NCBI GenBank assembly: GCA_900472605.1
Contig: UCJD01000040.1
Location: forward strand, 1-40,814
From: Hyphomicrobiales bacterium
GTDB lineage: Bacteria; Pseudomonadota; Alphaproteobacteria; Rhizobiales; Rhizobiaceae
Direction: 5' to 3'
DNA: 40,814 nucleotides
Part shown: one piece after another, positions 32,301 to 40,814 of the stretch
Layout: each line of letters starts with the position of its first letter
Numbering within the stretch: position 1 is the stretch's first letter
Made by a program: the position numbers and the translations under genes
Notes under the pieces: generated by a model
Database searches by the model: none
Seen by the model: the letters and a program-made list of their open reading frames with translations, nothing else
What the model was told of the DNA's origin: nothing

Positions 32301-32773
32301 TCGCCGCCTTCGATGTAGTCAACACCCAGTTCCAGCGCCTCTTCACCCATCTGTTCGGCGGCGGCACGGCCGAATTGCAGTTGATCGAGAGCGACGATCC
32401 GCTCGAAGCCGGCCTCGAAATCCTCGCCCGCCCGCCGGGCAAGAAGCCGCAGACCATGACGTTGCTCTCGGGCGGCGAGCAGGCGCTGACGGCGATGGCG
32501 CTGATTTTTGCGGTGTTCCTCACCAACCCGGCGCCGATCTGCGTGCTCGACGAAGTGGACGCGCCGCTCGACGATCACAACGTCGAACGCTACTGCAATC
32601 TCATGGACGAGATGGCGGCCTCCACCGAGACGCGCTTCGTCATCATCACCCACAACCCGATCACCATGGCCCGCATGAACCGCTTGTTCGGCGTGACGAT
32701 GGCGGAACAGGGCGTGTCGCAACTGGTGTCGGTCGACCTGCAAACCGCGGAACAATTGCGCGAGATTGCCTGA
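29312..32773 (+). CDS. smc: Chromosome segregation protein SMC
   Basis: 1153 aa, the usual length for rhizobial SMC. Seen: N-terminal MKFNKLRLVGFKSF with Walker A VVGPNGCGKSN (about 29-39), a long Arg/Glu/Ala-rich coiled coil, the hinge (about 510-640; SGVTPLIEHV), a second coiled coil, and the C-terminal head with signature LLSGGEQALTAMAL at 1051-1064 and Walker B ICVLDEVDAPLDDHN. It is the condensin ATPase that compacts and segregates chromosomes with ScpA/ScpB, which are not in this window. The frame continues upstream to 29162 through the repeat, but MKFNKL is the family start, with AAGG eight bases before ATG 29312. Only 29 bases separate it from the repeat. Confidence 0.96.
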   Translation: MKFNKLRLVGFKSFVEPAEFVIERGLTGVVGPNGCGKSNLVEALRWVMGENSYKNMRASGMDDVIFSGSGNRPARNTAEVALYLDNADRTAPAGFNDSDEIQVTRRIEREQGSVYRINGKESRAKDVQLLFADASTGARSPSMVGQGRIGELISAKPQARRQLLEEAAGISGLHSRRHEAELRLRAAESNLERLDDVTSQLESQIESLKRQARQANRFKSLSADIRAREAMLLHIRWVQAKEAEAEADSALNQATSIVAEKAQMQMEAAKSQGISSLKLPELREGEARAAAALQRLQIAKTQLEEDANRILRRRDELTRRLTQLAEDIRREERLVADNAEILQRLDAEEAEINEILADSGRYAEETREAFEEAAARLADSERIFTGLTAERAEAAAGRNQLERAIRDLADRKMRLERQMDEANRELSGIGERIATLPDPDEKRTVVEDGEAAVADAEAAIQAVEQALALARQTEAMSRAPVDQARAQLNAIETEARTISRMLASGATAGEFAPVADDLKVDRGFETAVGAALGDDLESPLDAKAPAHWSGNGDGAADPALPSGVTPLIEHVRAPAALTRRLKQIGLVSDADAPGLMPSLKPGQRLVTRDGAVYRWDGHVTGADAPSAAALRLAQKNRLSELESEASIARDVLAEAEEQLAIAAEAISGEEQRLTEARDISRLAARHLAEAREALAAAERASGDLIRRRDVIAEAVSQLQSQLEDIAIQEENARIELDDAPDLSALDERLRLQQADVATDRGALAEARARHESLNRENDARQRRIIAIGQERETWRQRAASAEDHIATLRDREEEAREEAADLEMAPDEFDDKRRGLLNELQKADDSRRAAADLLAQAELTQRDVDHKAAIALSELAESRERRGRAEERLVSAREKRVETEARIREALNVAPHEAFRLAGLDAMQAMPDLREVERELERLKMERERLGAVNLRAEEEQKELSDRLAALIKERDDVIDAIRKLRGAIQSLNREGRERLIAAFDVVNTQFQRLFTHLFGGGTAELQLIESDDPLEAGLEILARPPGKKPQTMTLLSGGEQALTAMALIFAVFLTNPAPICVLDEVDAPLDDHNVERYCNLMDEMAASTETRFVIITHNPITMARMNRLFGVTMAEQGVSQLVSVDLQTAEQLREIA

Positions 32774-32967
32774 GGTCAAGGCGAAACACCCAAAAAAAGT
32801 CAGACTTGAATCGGCTTCTCACCCAATAAGGTGATGCCTTTTTACCCATCTTGCATTAGAAGAAACTGTATGTGCGGTCCGCGAGGATCGCGCCACCAGT
32901 TTTGCGTACAGATTGCCGTGCGCATGTGTTGAGGCTCTCTCCTCGTCGTATCGGCATGCTGAACCCC

Positions 32968-32992
32968 CCGTCCGGTTTTCCTGGCCGGACGG
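32968..32992 (+). terminator. Hairpin 1 downstream of smc
   Basis: Perfect CCGTCCGG/CCGGACGG stem with a nine-base loop. Followed by AAATAAG, not a T run, so alone it would be a weak terminator; it stands seven bases before the stronger hairpin 2. Confidence 0.5.
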
Positions 32993-32999
32993 AAATAAG

Positions 33000-33040
33000 G
33001 CTTTGCGGGACTTTGTTGCGGTCCCGCAAAGCTTTATTAC
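33000..33040 (+). terminator. Strong hairpin with T-rich tail
   Basis: Perfect 12-bp GCTTTGCGGGAC/GTCCCGCAAAGC stem (33000-33011, 33021-33032), nine-base loop, followed by TTTATTAC. It could terminate smc read-through or an unannotated small RNA from 32850-33030. Confidence 0.75.
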
Positions 33041-33122
33041 TCTTCCCGAAAGTTCAAACGGTTAGAATTGGCGGATGTTGTGCACTGCAACATTTTGGCC
33101 GCATTTGTCCGATTTTCATTTT

Positions 33123-33159
33123 AACACCAAGGGATTAAGCTGATCCCGATTTTGGTGTT
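33123..33159 (+). promoter_or_regulatory. Leader hairpin next to the ppdK ribosome-binding site
   Basis: AACACCAA/TTGGTGTT (33123-33130, 33152-33159) encloses an inner GGGAT/ATCCC stem. The last paired base touches the GGGGAGAGC ribosome-binding site, so folding could affect ribosome access. Dyad position also allows a protein operator. Confidence 0.5.
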
Positions 33160-33168
33160 GGGGAGAGC

Positions 33169-35841
<2,673 letters not shown>

Positions 35842-35844
35842 TAT

Positions 35845-36114
35845 TTACCAGCGATAGGGGCCGCCGTAATAGGGGCCACCCATGCGCCATGACATATCGG
35901 ACATCACGTAAGCGCTGTCGGCACGAGCCTGCGCCTGCCGGTTGAGGTCGATGCGCTGCAGGCAGGTGGCGAAGCCTTCGGTGCCGCGCTTGAAGCCATA
36001 GCCCATGCACTGCCGCTCATCGGCCGCGCGCCGCTCTTCCGGCGTCATCGTCTGGCAGGCCGAAAGGCCGATGGCTATGGCGGCGACGGCGAGCGTCAGC
36101 GGGAGAATGCGCAT
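35845..36114 (-). CDS. Small lipoprotein with Cys pair
   Basis: 89 aa from ATG 36114. Signal peptide MRILPLTLAVAAIAIGLSAC with lipobox LSAC (Cys20), then QTMTPEERRAADERQCMGYG, FKRGTEGFATCLQRIDL and an aromatic Gly/Tyr tail GGPYYGGPYRW. Two further cysteines could form a disulphide. The frame's upstream extension to 36180 would hide the signal peptide. Relatives are common in Rhizobiales as uncharacterised lipoproteins. It converges with ppdK. Confidence 0.82.
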   Translation of the reverse strand: MRILPLTLAVAAIAIGLSACQTMTPEERRAADERQCMGYGFKRGTEGFATCLQRIDLNRQAQARADSAYVMSDMSWRMGGPYYGGPYRW

Positions 36115-36226
36115 CTTCTTGTCTTCAACGGATTGATCTTGCTGAAACAGCAGACTCCAAGCCCGGCCAACCGTCAACAAAAAACTCCGTCAGTCGCCAA
36201 ACTTGCCACCCAAACTTGCCAAGCTG

Positions 36227-36424
36227 TCACGCGGCTCCAGCGGGATCGCCGATCGGCAGCAGCGCCGGATCGAGTGTCGGGTCGTTCGGGTTCTTGCTGT
36301 CTCCGGGATCCTGGGCCGGCGTCAGCGGCGGCTTTTCCTGCACGCGGTCGGGAATGCCGGGTGTCGGCGTCGGGCCACGCGGGGTCTCGGGCGTCGGCAC
36401 GGGGATTGGGTCGCGATTGGGCAT
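36227..36424 (-). CDS. 65-aa Pro-rich protein with EcfG-type promoter
   Basis: MPNRDPIPVPTPETPRGPTP followed by more Pro/Asp/Gly-rich sequence (PPLTPAQDPGDSKNPNDPTL); no helix or fold expected, so probably disordered. AAAGGAGA lies six bases before ATG 36424, and an exact EcfG promoter lies 22-46 bases upstream, which strongly supports a real stress gene. I recall similar short Pro-rich proteins in rhizobial genomes, without a function. Cytoplasmic by lack of any signal. Confidence 0.78.
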   Translation of the reverse strand: MPNRDPIPVPTPETPRGPTPTPGIPDRVQEKPPLTPAQDPGDSKNPNDPTLDPALLPIGDPAGAA

Positions 36425-36445
36425 GATTGTCTCCTTTCGAGGGAA

Positions 36446-36470
36446 AACGATGCCCGCGCGCTTTGGTTCC
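36446..36470 (-). promoter_or_regulatory. EcfG/RpoE2-type promoter
   Basis: On the minus strand GGAAC (36466-36470) and CGTT (36446-36449) are separated by 16 bases: an exact consensus match, same spacing as at csbD. It drives the 65-aa Pro-rich gene. Confidence 0.75.
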
Positions 36471-36529
36471 GGCTTTCGCCCGGATGAGAACCGCTATAAG
36501 AAGACGCCTCACAAAAATGGAAGCGACTG

Positions 36530-36775
36530 ATGGCACTGCGTGATCGATTCTCGAAAAAGCTGACCTGCCCGCAATGCGGCAATAGTGGCTTTGCCGAAGC
36601 CTCCGAGACGGACGATCCGAAGCGCAAGCACCCGGGCTTCAACATCGACCAGCTGCCGCGCGGGCTTTTCGTCCAGCGCCAGACCAATTTTCAGGAAACC
36701 AGTGTGATCAAGTGCGAATGCGGTCGCAAGTTTGCGTTCCGCACGCTCGCCGAAGCCGCATCCGGCCGAGATTAG
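36530..36775 (+). CDS. 81-aa putative zinc-ribbon protein
   Basis: Seen: LTCPQCGNSGF (CxxC) near residues 13-16 and VIKCECGRKFAFR (CxC) near 62-64, with an intervening polar segment: a probable four-cysteine metal site. Basic overall. GGA lies eight bases before ATG 36530, and a TATAAG sequence 37 bases upstream may be its -10 box. Divergent from the Pro-rich gene and convergent (three bases) with the next minus-strand gene. Function unknown. Confidence 0.75.
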   Translation: MALRDRFSKKLTCPQCGNSGFAEASETDDPKRKHPGFNIDQLPRGLFVQRQTNFQETSVIKCECGRKFAFRTLAEAASGRD

Positions 36776-36778
36776 TCA

Positions 36779-37165
36779 CTAGAAACGCTCGAGCACCTCG
36801 ATGAAGGCATCGGCGAACTGCGCTATATGGGCGGTCTCCGGCGCCGGGCTCTCCATGCGGATGTCGGTGCCGTTTTGATCGAGCACCGCAAGCACGATCC
36901 GCATGTCGGTGGAGGCGGACGGGATGCGCAGCACCGCGATCCTCTTGCAATCGTCGATCAGCCCTTCGGCAGGAAGATCGAACAGGAATTCGCCGCCGCT
37001 CTTGCCCGCTGCCGTGCGCACCGCATCGCAAAAATCGCTGTCGCCATCATAGCTCTCGAGCGACAGCTCAAGTTCCAGAAGCTCCATCGGCAGAAGCGGA
37101 TCGCTCGCATCGGCCCCGGCAAGCGTCGGCATGGGGCTTTCCACTGCAAGCTCGGATGCAATCAT
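36779..37165 (-). CDS. Hypothetical protein
   Basis: 128 aa from ATG 37165, which follows AGGAGA by six bases; the longer frame to 37207 lacks such a site. Acidic, no signal or membrane helix: ELLELELSLESYDGDSDFCD, EGLIDDCKRIAVLRIPS, MRIVLAVLDQNGTDIRMESP, AQFADAFIEVLERF. The alternation suggests a small alpha/beta domain. I recognise no family; the frame is well supported by its ribosome-binding site and lack of overlap. Confidence 0.65.
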   Translation of the reverse strand: MIASELAVESPMPTLAGADASDPLLPMELLELELSLESYDGDSDFCDAVRTAAGKSGGEFLFDLPAEGLIDDCKRIAVLRIPSASTDMRIVLAVLDQNGTDIRMESPAPETAHIAQFADAFIEVLERF

Positions 37166-37428
37166 TGCTCTTCTCCTGTTCGTCCGTGACCGATGAACAT
37201 GCTGCAACTGCGGGAAATCAACTCAATATCAGAAAATGCTCACGTAGGCCATGCCCGTATTGGCCGCAGATATTCGTCCCCGCCTTGGCGAAAAGCGTCT
37301 AGATCGTGGATTGGACATGCTCGCGTAAGACAAGAGTTTCAATTTAGGCGAATCTTGCACTAAACAAGTGTTTGGGCGATTTGCGCGTTCATGCGGGACG
37401 CGCCGCTTGCGACTAACCGGTAAGTTTG

Positions 37429-38361
37429 ATGGCAATCCGTTTCGACCGCCCCGTTTCCAGTGCTGCGCGCTTTTCCAGGCGGTTCGCGGCCTTTGCGCTG
37501 GTCTTGTGCCTCGCGGCGCTGATCGGTCATCGCTTCGCCGGCCTCGCGACGCCCTATCTGGTCCTCATCCTGATCGTCGCCACCGGGTTCAGCATCTTGG
37601 CCGCCGTTCTGGCCGCTGCCGGCCTGCGCAGCCTGTGGCTGACGGGCGCCGAGGGTGGGCATGACGCGCTGAAGGCGCTGATCTTCGCAGCGTTGCCGCT
37701 GGTCATCGGCGGGTTGGCCGTCGAGCGCTATTTCAGCATGCCCGTCATCTACGACGTCTCCACCGATCCCGTCTCTGTGCCGGACTGGCTGAAGACCCCA
37801 AGCGCCGACCAGATCTGGCTGAAGCGGGTGCCCGTGACGCCGGAGGATCGCGAAAAGCAGCTGGAAGCCTATCCCGAGCTCACCGGCCGCCGCTACGATG
37901 GCGCCATCGACCGCGTGCTGGAGGCCGTCAAGAAGGTCGCCAGGCTGAACGGCATCCGCATAACGCGCGCCGAAGGCGACAGCGTGCCGACCCGCAACCC
38001 GGAAGACAAGCCGGTGGCCAAGCCCCAGGCCCAATCCCAAAGCCAGGCCGCCGCCGACACCGCCGTTCCCGACGCGGCCCCCGATGTCGTGCCGGTTCCG
38101 ACGCCGCGCCCCTATGACGACGACGTCGCCCAACTGATCCGCCGCGCCAATGGCGTGACGCTGCAGGGTGAGACGCGCACGCTCGTTCTCGGGCTGCGCT
38201 TCGACGTGATCATCCGTCTGCGCGAAGAGGCCGAGACCACCTTCGTCGACGTCCGCGTCGCCTCCCGCTACGGCCCCTCCGATCTCGGCTTCAGCGCCGA
38301 TATCGCCGAGGACTATCTGAAGGCGCTGGATGCGGAACTGCTCGGCATCGCCGGCAGCTGA
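37429..38361 (+). CDS. DUF1499 domain membrane protein
   Basis: 310 aa. Seen: two to three N-terminal membrane helices (about 17-40, 43-68 and 82-98), a periplasmic or cytoplasmic domain, a Pro/Ala/Gln linker (about 190-230, with AQSQSQAAADTAVPDAAPDV), and the DUF1499 C-terminal pattern LGLRFDVIIRLREEAETTFVD followed by VRVASRYGPSDLGFSADIAE. Function of DUF1499 is unknown. Start ATG 37429; the frame can begin one codon earlier at TTG. The ribosome-binding site is weak. Confidence 0.85.
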   Translation: MAIRFDRPVSSAARFSRRFAAFALVLCLAALIGHRFAGLATPYLVLILIVATGFSILAAVLAAAGLRSLWLTGAEGGHDALKALIFAALPLVIGGLAVERYFSMPVIYDVSTDPVSVPDWLKTPSADQIWLKRVPVTPEDREKQLEAYPELTGRRYDGAIDRVLEAVKKVARLNGIRITRAEGDSVPTRNPEDKPVAKPQAQSQSQAAADTAVPDAAPDVVPVPTPRPYDDDVAQLIRRANGVTLQGETRTLVLGLRFDVIIRLREEAETTFVDVRVASRYGPSDLGFSADIAEDYLKALDAELLGIAGS

Positions 38362-38381
38362 TCGAGCCGCCTTCCGTAGGC

Positions 38382-39296
38382 CTATCGCCCGGCCATCCGG
38401 TACGACCCCAAAAGCGCAGGCGGGCCATCGGTCTCGATCTCGCCACGCTCGATCAGATCCTCGATATGTGCAAGCACGGAAAGGGCGGCCGCGCCGTGCA
38501 GGCGCGGGTCGGTATCGCGGTAGATCACCTTCACCATGTCAGGGATAAAACCATCGCCGGCCCGGATCCGCCCCAGCACCGCACGCTCGCGCATGCGCCG
38601 ATGCGTCTTCAGCGCCCGCATGAAGGAGACCGGCTTGCGCACGGGGCCGCCATGGCCGGGCAGGAGCAGCCGGTCGCGCCTCAATATCAGCTTGTCGAGC
38701 GAGGCCATGTAATCGGCCATCGAGCCATCCGGCGGCGCCACGATCGAGGTCGCCCAGGCCATGACGTGATCGGCCGAAAACAGGATGCCGGTCTCTTCGA
38801 GCGCGAACGCCATGTGGTTGGCCGCGTGCCCCGGCGTATGCACGCCCGTCAGCCGCCAGCCATCTCCCTCGATCGCTTCGCCATCGGCAAGCGTGATATC
38901 GGGGCGGAACGCCATGTCGGAACTCTCGGCGAAGGGATTGCTCTCCCCCGCATGCAGCGGCCGCGCCGCCCTGTGCGGCCCTTCGGCGACAACCGGCGCC
39001 CCTGTCGCCTGCTGCAGCCGGCGCGACAGCGGCGAGTGGTCGCGATGCGTATGGGAAACGAGGATATGCGTGACCTCGCGCCCCTCAAGCGCCGACATCA
39101 GCGCTGCGAGATGCGCGTCGTCATCCGGGCCGGGATCGATCACCGCGACCGAGCGGTCGCCGACGATGTAGCTGTTGGTGCCGTGAAAGGTGAAAGCGCT
39201 CGGATTGTTGACAGTAATCCGCTGCACACCCGGCGCGACCGTCACTGCTTGACCGTAGGCGGGCTCGAAGGCGCGATTGAAGTCTGGATTGGCCAT
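38382..39296 (-). CDS. Metallo-beta-lactamase-fold hydrolase (LACTB2-like)
   Basis: 304 aa. Seen: the zinc motif SHTHRDHSPL (His82, His84, Asp86, His87), HTPGHAANHMAF, ILFSADHVMAW and LLPGHGGPV, followed by a C-terminal winged-helix-like segment (LHGAAALSVLAHIEDLIERG). The architecture matches the LACTB2 group, which includes hydrolases and, in animals, an endoribonuclease; the bacterial substrate is uncertain. The frame reaches 39473 but that part lies in the cupin gene; ATG 39296 is the natural start. 43 bases after the cupin stop on the same strand, so probably one operon. Confidence 0.88.
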   Translation of the reverse strand: MANPDFNRAFEPAYGQAVTVAPGVQRITVNNPSAFTFHGTNSYIVGDRSVAVIDPGPDDDAHLAALMSALEGREVTHILVSHTHRDHSPLSRRLQQATGAPVVAEGPHRAARPLHAGESNPFAESSDMAFRPDITLADGEAIEGDGWRLTGVHTPGHAANHMAFALEETGILFSADHVMAWATSIVAPPDGSMADYMASLDKLILRRDRLLLPGHGGPVRKPVSFMRALKTHRRMRERAVLGRIRAGDGFIPDMVKVIYRDTDPRLHGAAALSVLAHIEDLIERGEIETDGPPALLGSYRMAGR

Positions 39297-39339
39297 GTCG
39301 TTCCTGCGGTCGTCCACCCTGATCGTGTTCTGTAACGAC

Positions 39340-39636
39340 CTACTTGTACTCGATCTCGATGAAGGACATCGGCTTGTCGCCGGCATTGACGACATTGTGT
39401 TCGGTGCCCGCATCGCGCCGATAGGCGGCACCGGCTGCGATATCCACCCGCCGGCTGCCGTCTTTCTCCTCAATCAGGAACTGGCAATCCGTCATAGGCA
39501 CCACGACATAGCCCATGCCATGCGTATGCACGCCGGTATCGGCGCCGGGCTCGAAATCCCAACGGGTGATCCGGACCACCGCATCGTCGACGAGAAGCGT
39601 GGCGAGGGCAGGCGGGCGGGCATGATACTGGCTCAT
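39340..39636 (-). CDS. Cupin domain protein
   Basis: 98 aa single cupin. Seen: cupin motif 1 as WDFEPGADTGVHTHGMGYVV (HTH then Gly) and motif 2 as GTEHNVVNAGDKPMSFIEIE. Metal ligands His44/His46-like and His in EHN are present; the Glu of motif 1 is not obvious. AGGAG lies five bases before ATG 39636. A hairpin with a GTCTC/GAGAC stem and GCAA loop lies just upstream (39649-39673). Upstream of the MBL-fold gene in a likely operon; small cupins act as isomerases, dioxygenases or binding proteins. Confidence 0.87.
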   Translation of the reverse strand: MSQYHARPPALATLLVDDAVVRITRWDFEPGADTGVHTHGMGYVVVPMTDCQFLIEEKDGSRRVDIAAGAAYRRDAGTEHNVVNAGDKPMSFIEIEYK

Positions 39637-39738
39637 TGTCACTCCTGGCTAGGTTGTCTCGCAAGAGACCTAGCATGCCGCCCGCCAAAGCGCACAGAAA
39701 AGGGCGCACAGAAATATGCTGGCACTGAAACTTAATGA

Positions 39739-39767
39739 TTGTGACGTCAACGGACCTTTGCTAATCA
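39739..39767 (+). promoter_or_regulatory. Possible tRNA-Gln promoter
   Basis: TTGTGA (39739-39744) and TAATCA (39762-39767) with a 17-base spacer, 42 bases before the tRNA. A plausible sigma-70 site, not exceptional. Confidence 0.35.
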
Positions 39768-39808
39768 GGCGACGCAATTGGCAAGCGTTTCTCGCTGCCA
39801 GTCTCTGG

Positions 39809-39883
39809 TGGGGCGTCGCCAAGCGGTAAGGCACCGGTTTTTGGTACCGGCATTCCCAGGTTCGAATCCTGGCGCCCCAGCCA
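39809..39883 (+). tRNA. tRNA-Gln (anticodon TTG)
   Basis: 75 bases. The acceptor stem TGGGGCG pairs with CGCCCCA, the anticodon loop is TTTTTGG-like with TTG in the centre of an ACCGG/CCGGT stem, the T loop is GGTTCGAATCC, and CCA is encoded. Anticodon TTG reads CAA/CAG (Gln). Confidence 0.95.
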
Positions 39884-39966
39884 CTGAGACAATCTTCAGC
39901 CGACAGACACTGAAAAAGCGACCGCGCGGATGCCGTCACTCTATCGTTGCGGCACTGCCGTAAAAC

Positions 39967-39994
39967 CAAAAAAGGCGGAACCTGCGTCCCGCCT
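39967..39994 (-). terminator. Terminator of the downstream lipoprotein gene
   Basis: On the minus strand AGGCGG/CCGCCT (6 bp, ten-base loop) is followed by TTTTTT, 26 bases after the lipoprotein stop. Confidence 0.75.
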
Positions 39995-40020
39995 CTCGTG
40001 TCTCTCGTTCCCGCTGCGCC

Positions 40021-40437
40021 TTACTGCGCGGCCGGCTGGGCCGGCGCCAGGAATTCGGCGCAGTAGGAGGGGCCGTTTACGCCGGGAATGTCGCCGGCGA
40101 CCTTGATGCTGCGGATCGTGTAGTCCGAGCTGGTGGTAATGGTGACCTGGCAGCGCAGGTACTGCTTGCGGGCGGGCGAGATTTGCTTGCCGCGCTTGCC
40201 TTCGGCGCCATCGGCGTATTTCGCCGGAACGGTCACGGTCTTGTAGCCGCCCTTCCAGGTATAGACATTGCCGCTGCCATTGTCGGCATCGGTCAGCGGC
40301 GGGCCGTAGGCTGCGAAGAACTTGCCGGCGGACTGGCCGACCCAGCGGGCGGAGATCGGATCGGCGGCCGTCGGGATGGTAGTGCAGCCGGCCAAGGCGA
40401 TAGCCAGCGCTGCGGCTGCGAAAGTGCGGAGTTTCAT
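40021..40437 (-). CDS. Putative lipoprotein of unknown function
   Basis: 138 aa from ATG 40437. Signal peptide MKLRTFAAAALAIALAGC with lipobox LAGC (Cys18), then ISARWVGQSAGKFFAAYGPP, VYTWKGGYKTVTVPAKY, YLRCQVTITTSSDYTIRSIK and SYCAEF. Two cysteines beyond the lipid cysteine may pair. The GKFFAAYGPPLTD start after a short linker resembles small outer-membrane lipoproteins, but I recognise no named family. An intrinsic terminator follows. It lies between two tRNA genes. Confidence 0.82.
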   Translation of the reverse strand: MKLRTFAAAALAIALAGCTTIPTAADPISARWVGQSAGKFFAAYGPPLTDADNGSGNVYTWKGGYKTVTVPAKYADGAEGKRGKQISPARKQYLRCQVTITTSSDYTIRSIKVAGDIPGVNGPSYCAEFLAPAQPAAQ

Positions 40438-40664
40438 GATGTCGTCCCTGAATTTGTCGCGCATTCGGCGGCGGGAATCACTGCCCCTGCAGCGTTTCAG
40501 CCTGTCCTGACGAGCGCTTTAGCGCGGAACCCGGCAAAAGAAAATCGGCTCTTTTTCGCAATTGCAAAATTTGCGGCAGGTGTGGCTTTTTGCTCGCGCG
40601 CAAGCCCGGGCGCGCTTCCCGCATCCGCCGTCATAAAAATGCAACCCGCTTTGGATTTTGGTGC

Positions 40665-40692
40665 TTGCGCAAGCCGTTGGGCCGGTCTATAG
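40665..40692 (+). promoter_or_regulatory. Promoter of tRNA-Pro
   Basis: TTGCGC (40665-40670) and CTATAG (40687-40692), 16 bases apart, ending 15 bases before the tRNA: typical spacing for a strong alphaproteobacterial stable-RNA promoter. Confidence 0.5.
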
Positions 40693-40707
40693 AGGCGCCG
40701 CTGGTCA

Positions 40708-40784
40708 CGGAGTGTAGCGCAGTCTGGTAGCGCACCACGTTCGGGACGTGGGGGTCGGAGGTTCGAATCCTCTCACTCCGACCA
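40708..40784 (+). tRNA. tRNA-Pro (anticodon CGG)
   Basis: 77 bases. The acceptor stem CGGAGTG pairs with CACTCCG, the anticodon stem CCACG/CGTGG carries CGG in the loop, the T loop is GGTTCGAATCC and CCA is encoded. Reads CCG (Pro). Confidence 0.95.
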
Positions 40785-40814
40785 GCTTAAAACCTGTCCA
40801 GCCCGGACACATAG

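Larger units (their letters stand above)
32774..33168. other. Structured intergenic region between smc and ppdK
   Basis: These 395 bases hold no credible gene: an 88-codon frame at 32872 has no ribosome-binding site or family-like content. They hold three well-formed hairpins, listed separately (32968-32992, 33000-33032, 33123-33159), and an AT-rich stretch at 32785-32860 that could contain a promoter. Likely contents are the smc terminator or a small RNA, followed by the ppdK promoter and leader. Confidence 0.5.

Noticed and set aside
31355..32779. 474-codon antisense frame over smc
   Set aside because: Antisense shadow typical of high-GC codon bias; no ribosome-binding site or recognisable domain.
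32872..33138. 88-codon frame between smc and ppdK
   Set aside because: No ribosome-binding site, runs through two strong hairpins and encodes a composition unlike real proteins here; better read as non-coding.
37229..37435. 68-codon minus frame in the divergent gap before the DUF1499 gene
   Set aside because: No ribosome-binding site or motif; it occupies the region that must carry two promoters.
39809..40784. Genomic-island insertion at the two tRNA genes
   Set aside because: No integrase, direct repeat of a tRNA end, or change in composition between or beside them; the gene between is an ordinary lipoprotein.

Overview
The window is chromosomal DNA of a high-GC alphaproteobacterium, almost certainly a member of the Rhizobiaceae (Rhizobium/Agrobacterium/Sinorhizobium-like). 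The evidence is the CcrM GANTC methyltransferase, the BioR-type biotin regulator with its TTATMKATAA boxes, GGAAC-N16-CGTT promoters of the EcfG/RpoE2 general-stress type, rhizobial intergenic palindromes, and a DciA-like/dsbA/smc/ppdK block. Nearly all genes look like core housekeeping or conserved accessory genes. I see no phage, insertion sequence, integrase or CRISPR array.

Layout. 1-9 kb: glutathione-independent formaldehyde dehydrogenase (-), a chemoreceptor (+), a Dabb-domain protein (+), a zinc ABC importer operon (-) headed by an unlisted 41-aa membrane ORF and a Zur-like operator, a peroxiredoxin and a stand-alone DsbD-N-like protein. 8.5-17 kb: YqgE/AlgH, CsbD (EcfG-type promoter), a zinc metallopeptidase, then the minus-strand run thrC - M16 peptidase - GNAT - PAS/GGDEF/EAL protein. 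17-22 kb: lipoprotein, HAD phosphatase, bioR-bioY-DUF1284 with two inverted BioR boxes, and an ArsR regulator divergent from a NIPSNAP/ABM pair. 22-28 kb: a probable PemK-like toxin-antitoxin pair, ccrM, a stress-type membrane protein with a 25-aa partner, the tightly packed mutY-HAD-NTF2 operon, and a DciA-like gene. 28-36 kb: orphan antitoxin-like ORF, dsbA, smc (preceded by a clover-leaf repeat), and ppdK (preceded by a 395-base hairpin-rich leader). 36-40.8 kb: small lipoproteins and hypotheticals, a DUF1499 protein, a metallo-beta-lactamase-fold hydrolase with a cupin, tRNA-Gln(TTG), a lipoprotein and tRNA-Pro(CGG).

How they fit together. Several small circuits can be read directly from DNA: zinc import under a Zur-like operator overlapping its -10 box; biotin uptake under BioR; a general-stress set (csbD, a Pro-rich 65-aa protein, possibly the 25-aa/membrane protein pair) with EcfG-type promoters; and an ArsR-controlled divergent pair of dimeric alpha/beta-barrel proteins. 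The strongest candidates for undescribed biology are the small proteins too short for usual gene calling (41 aa at 6527-6652, 25 aa at 25131-25208, 59 aa at 28049-28228), the bioY-DUF1284 linkage, and the structured ppdK leader. All functional assignments rest on reading motifs by eye; no database search was possible.
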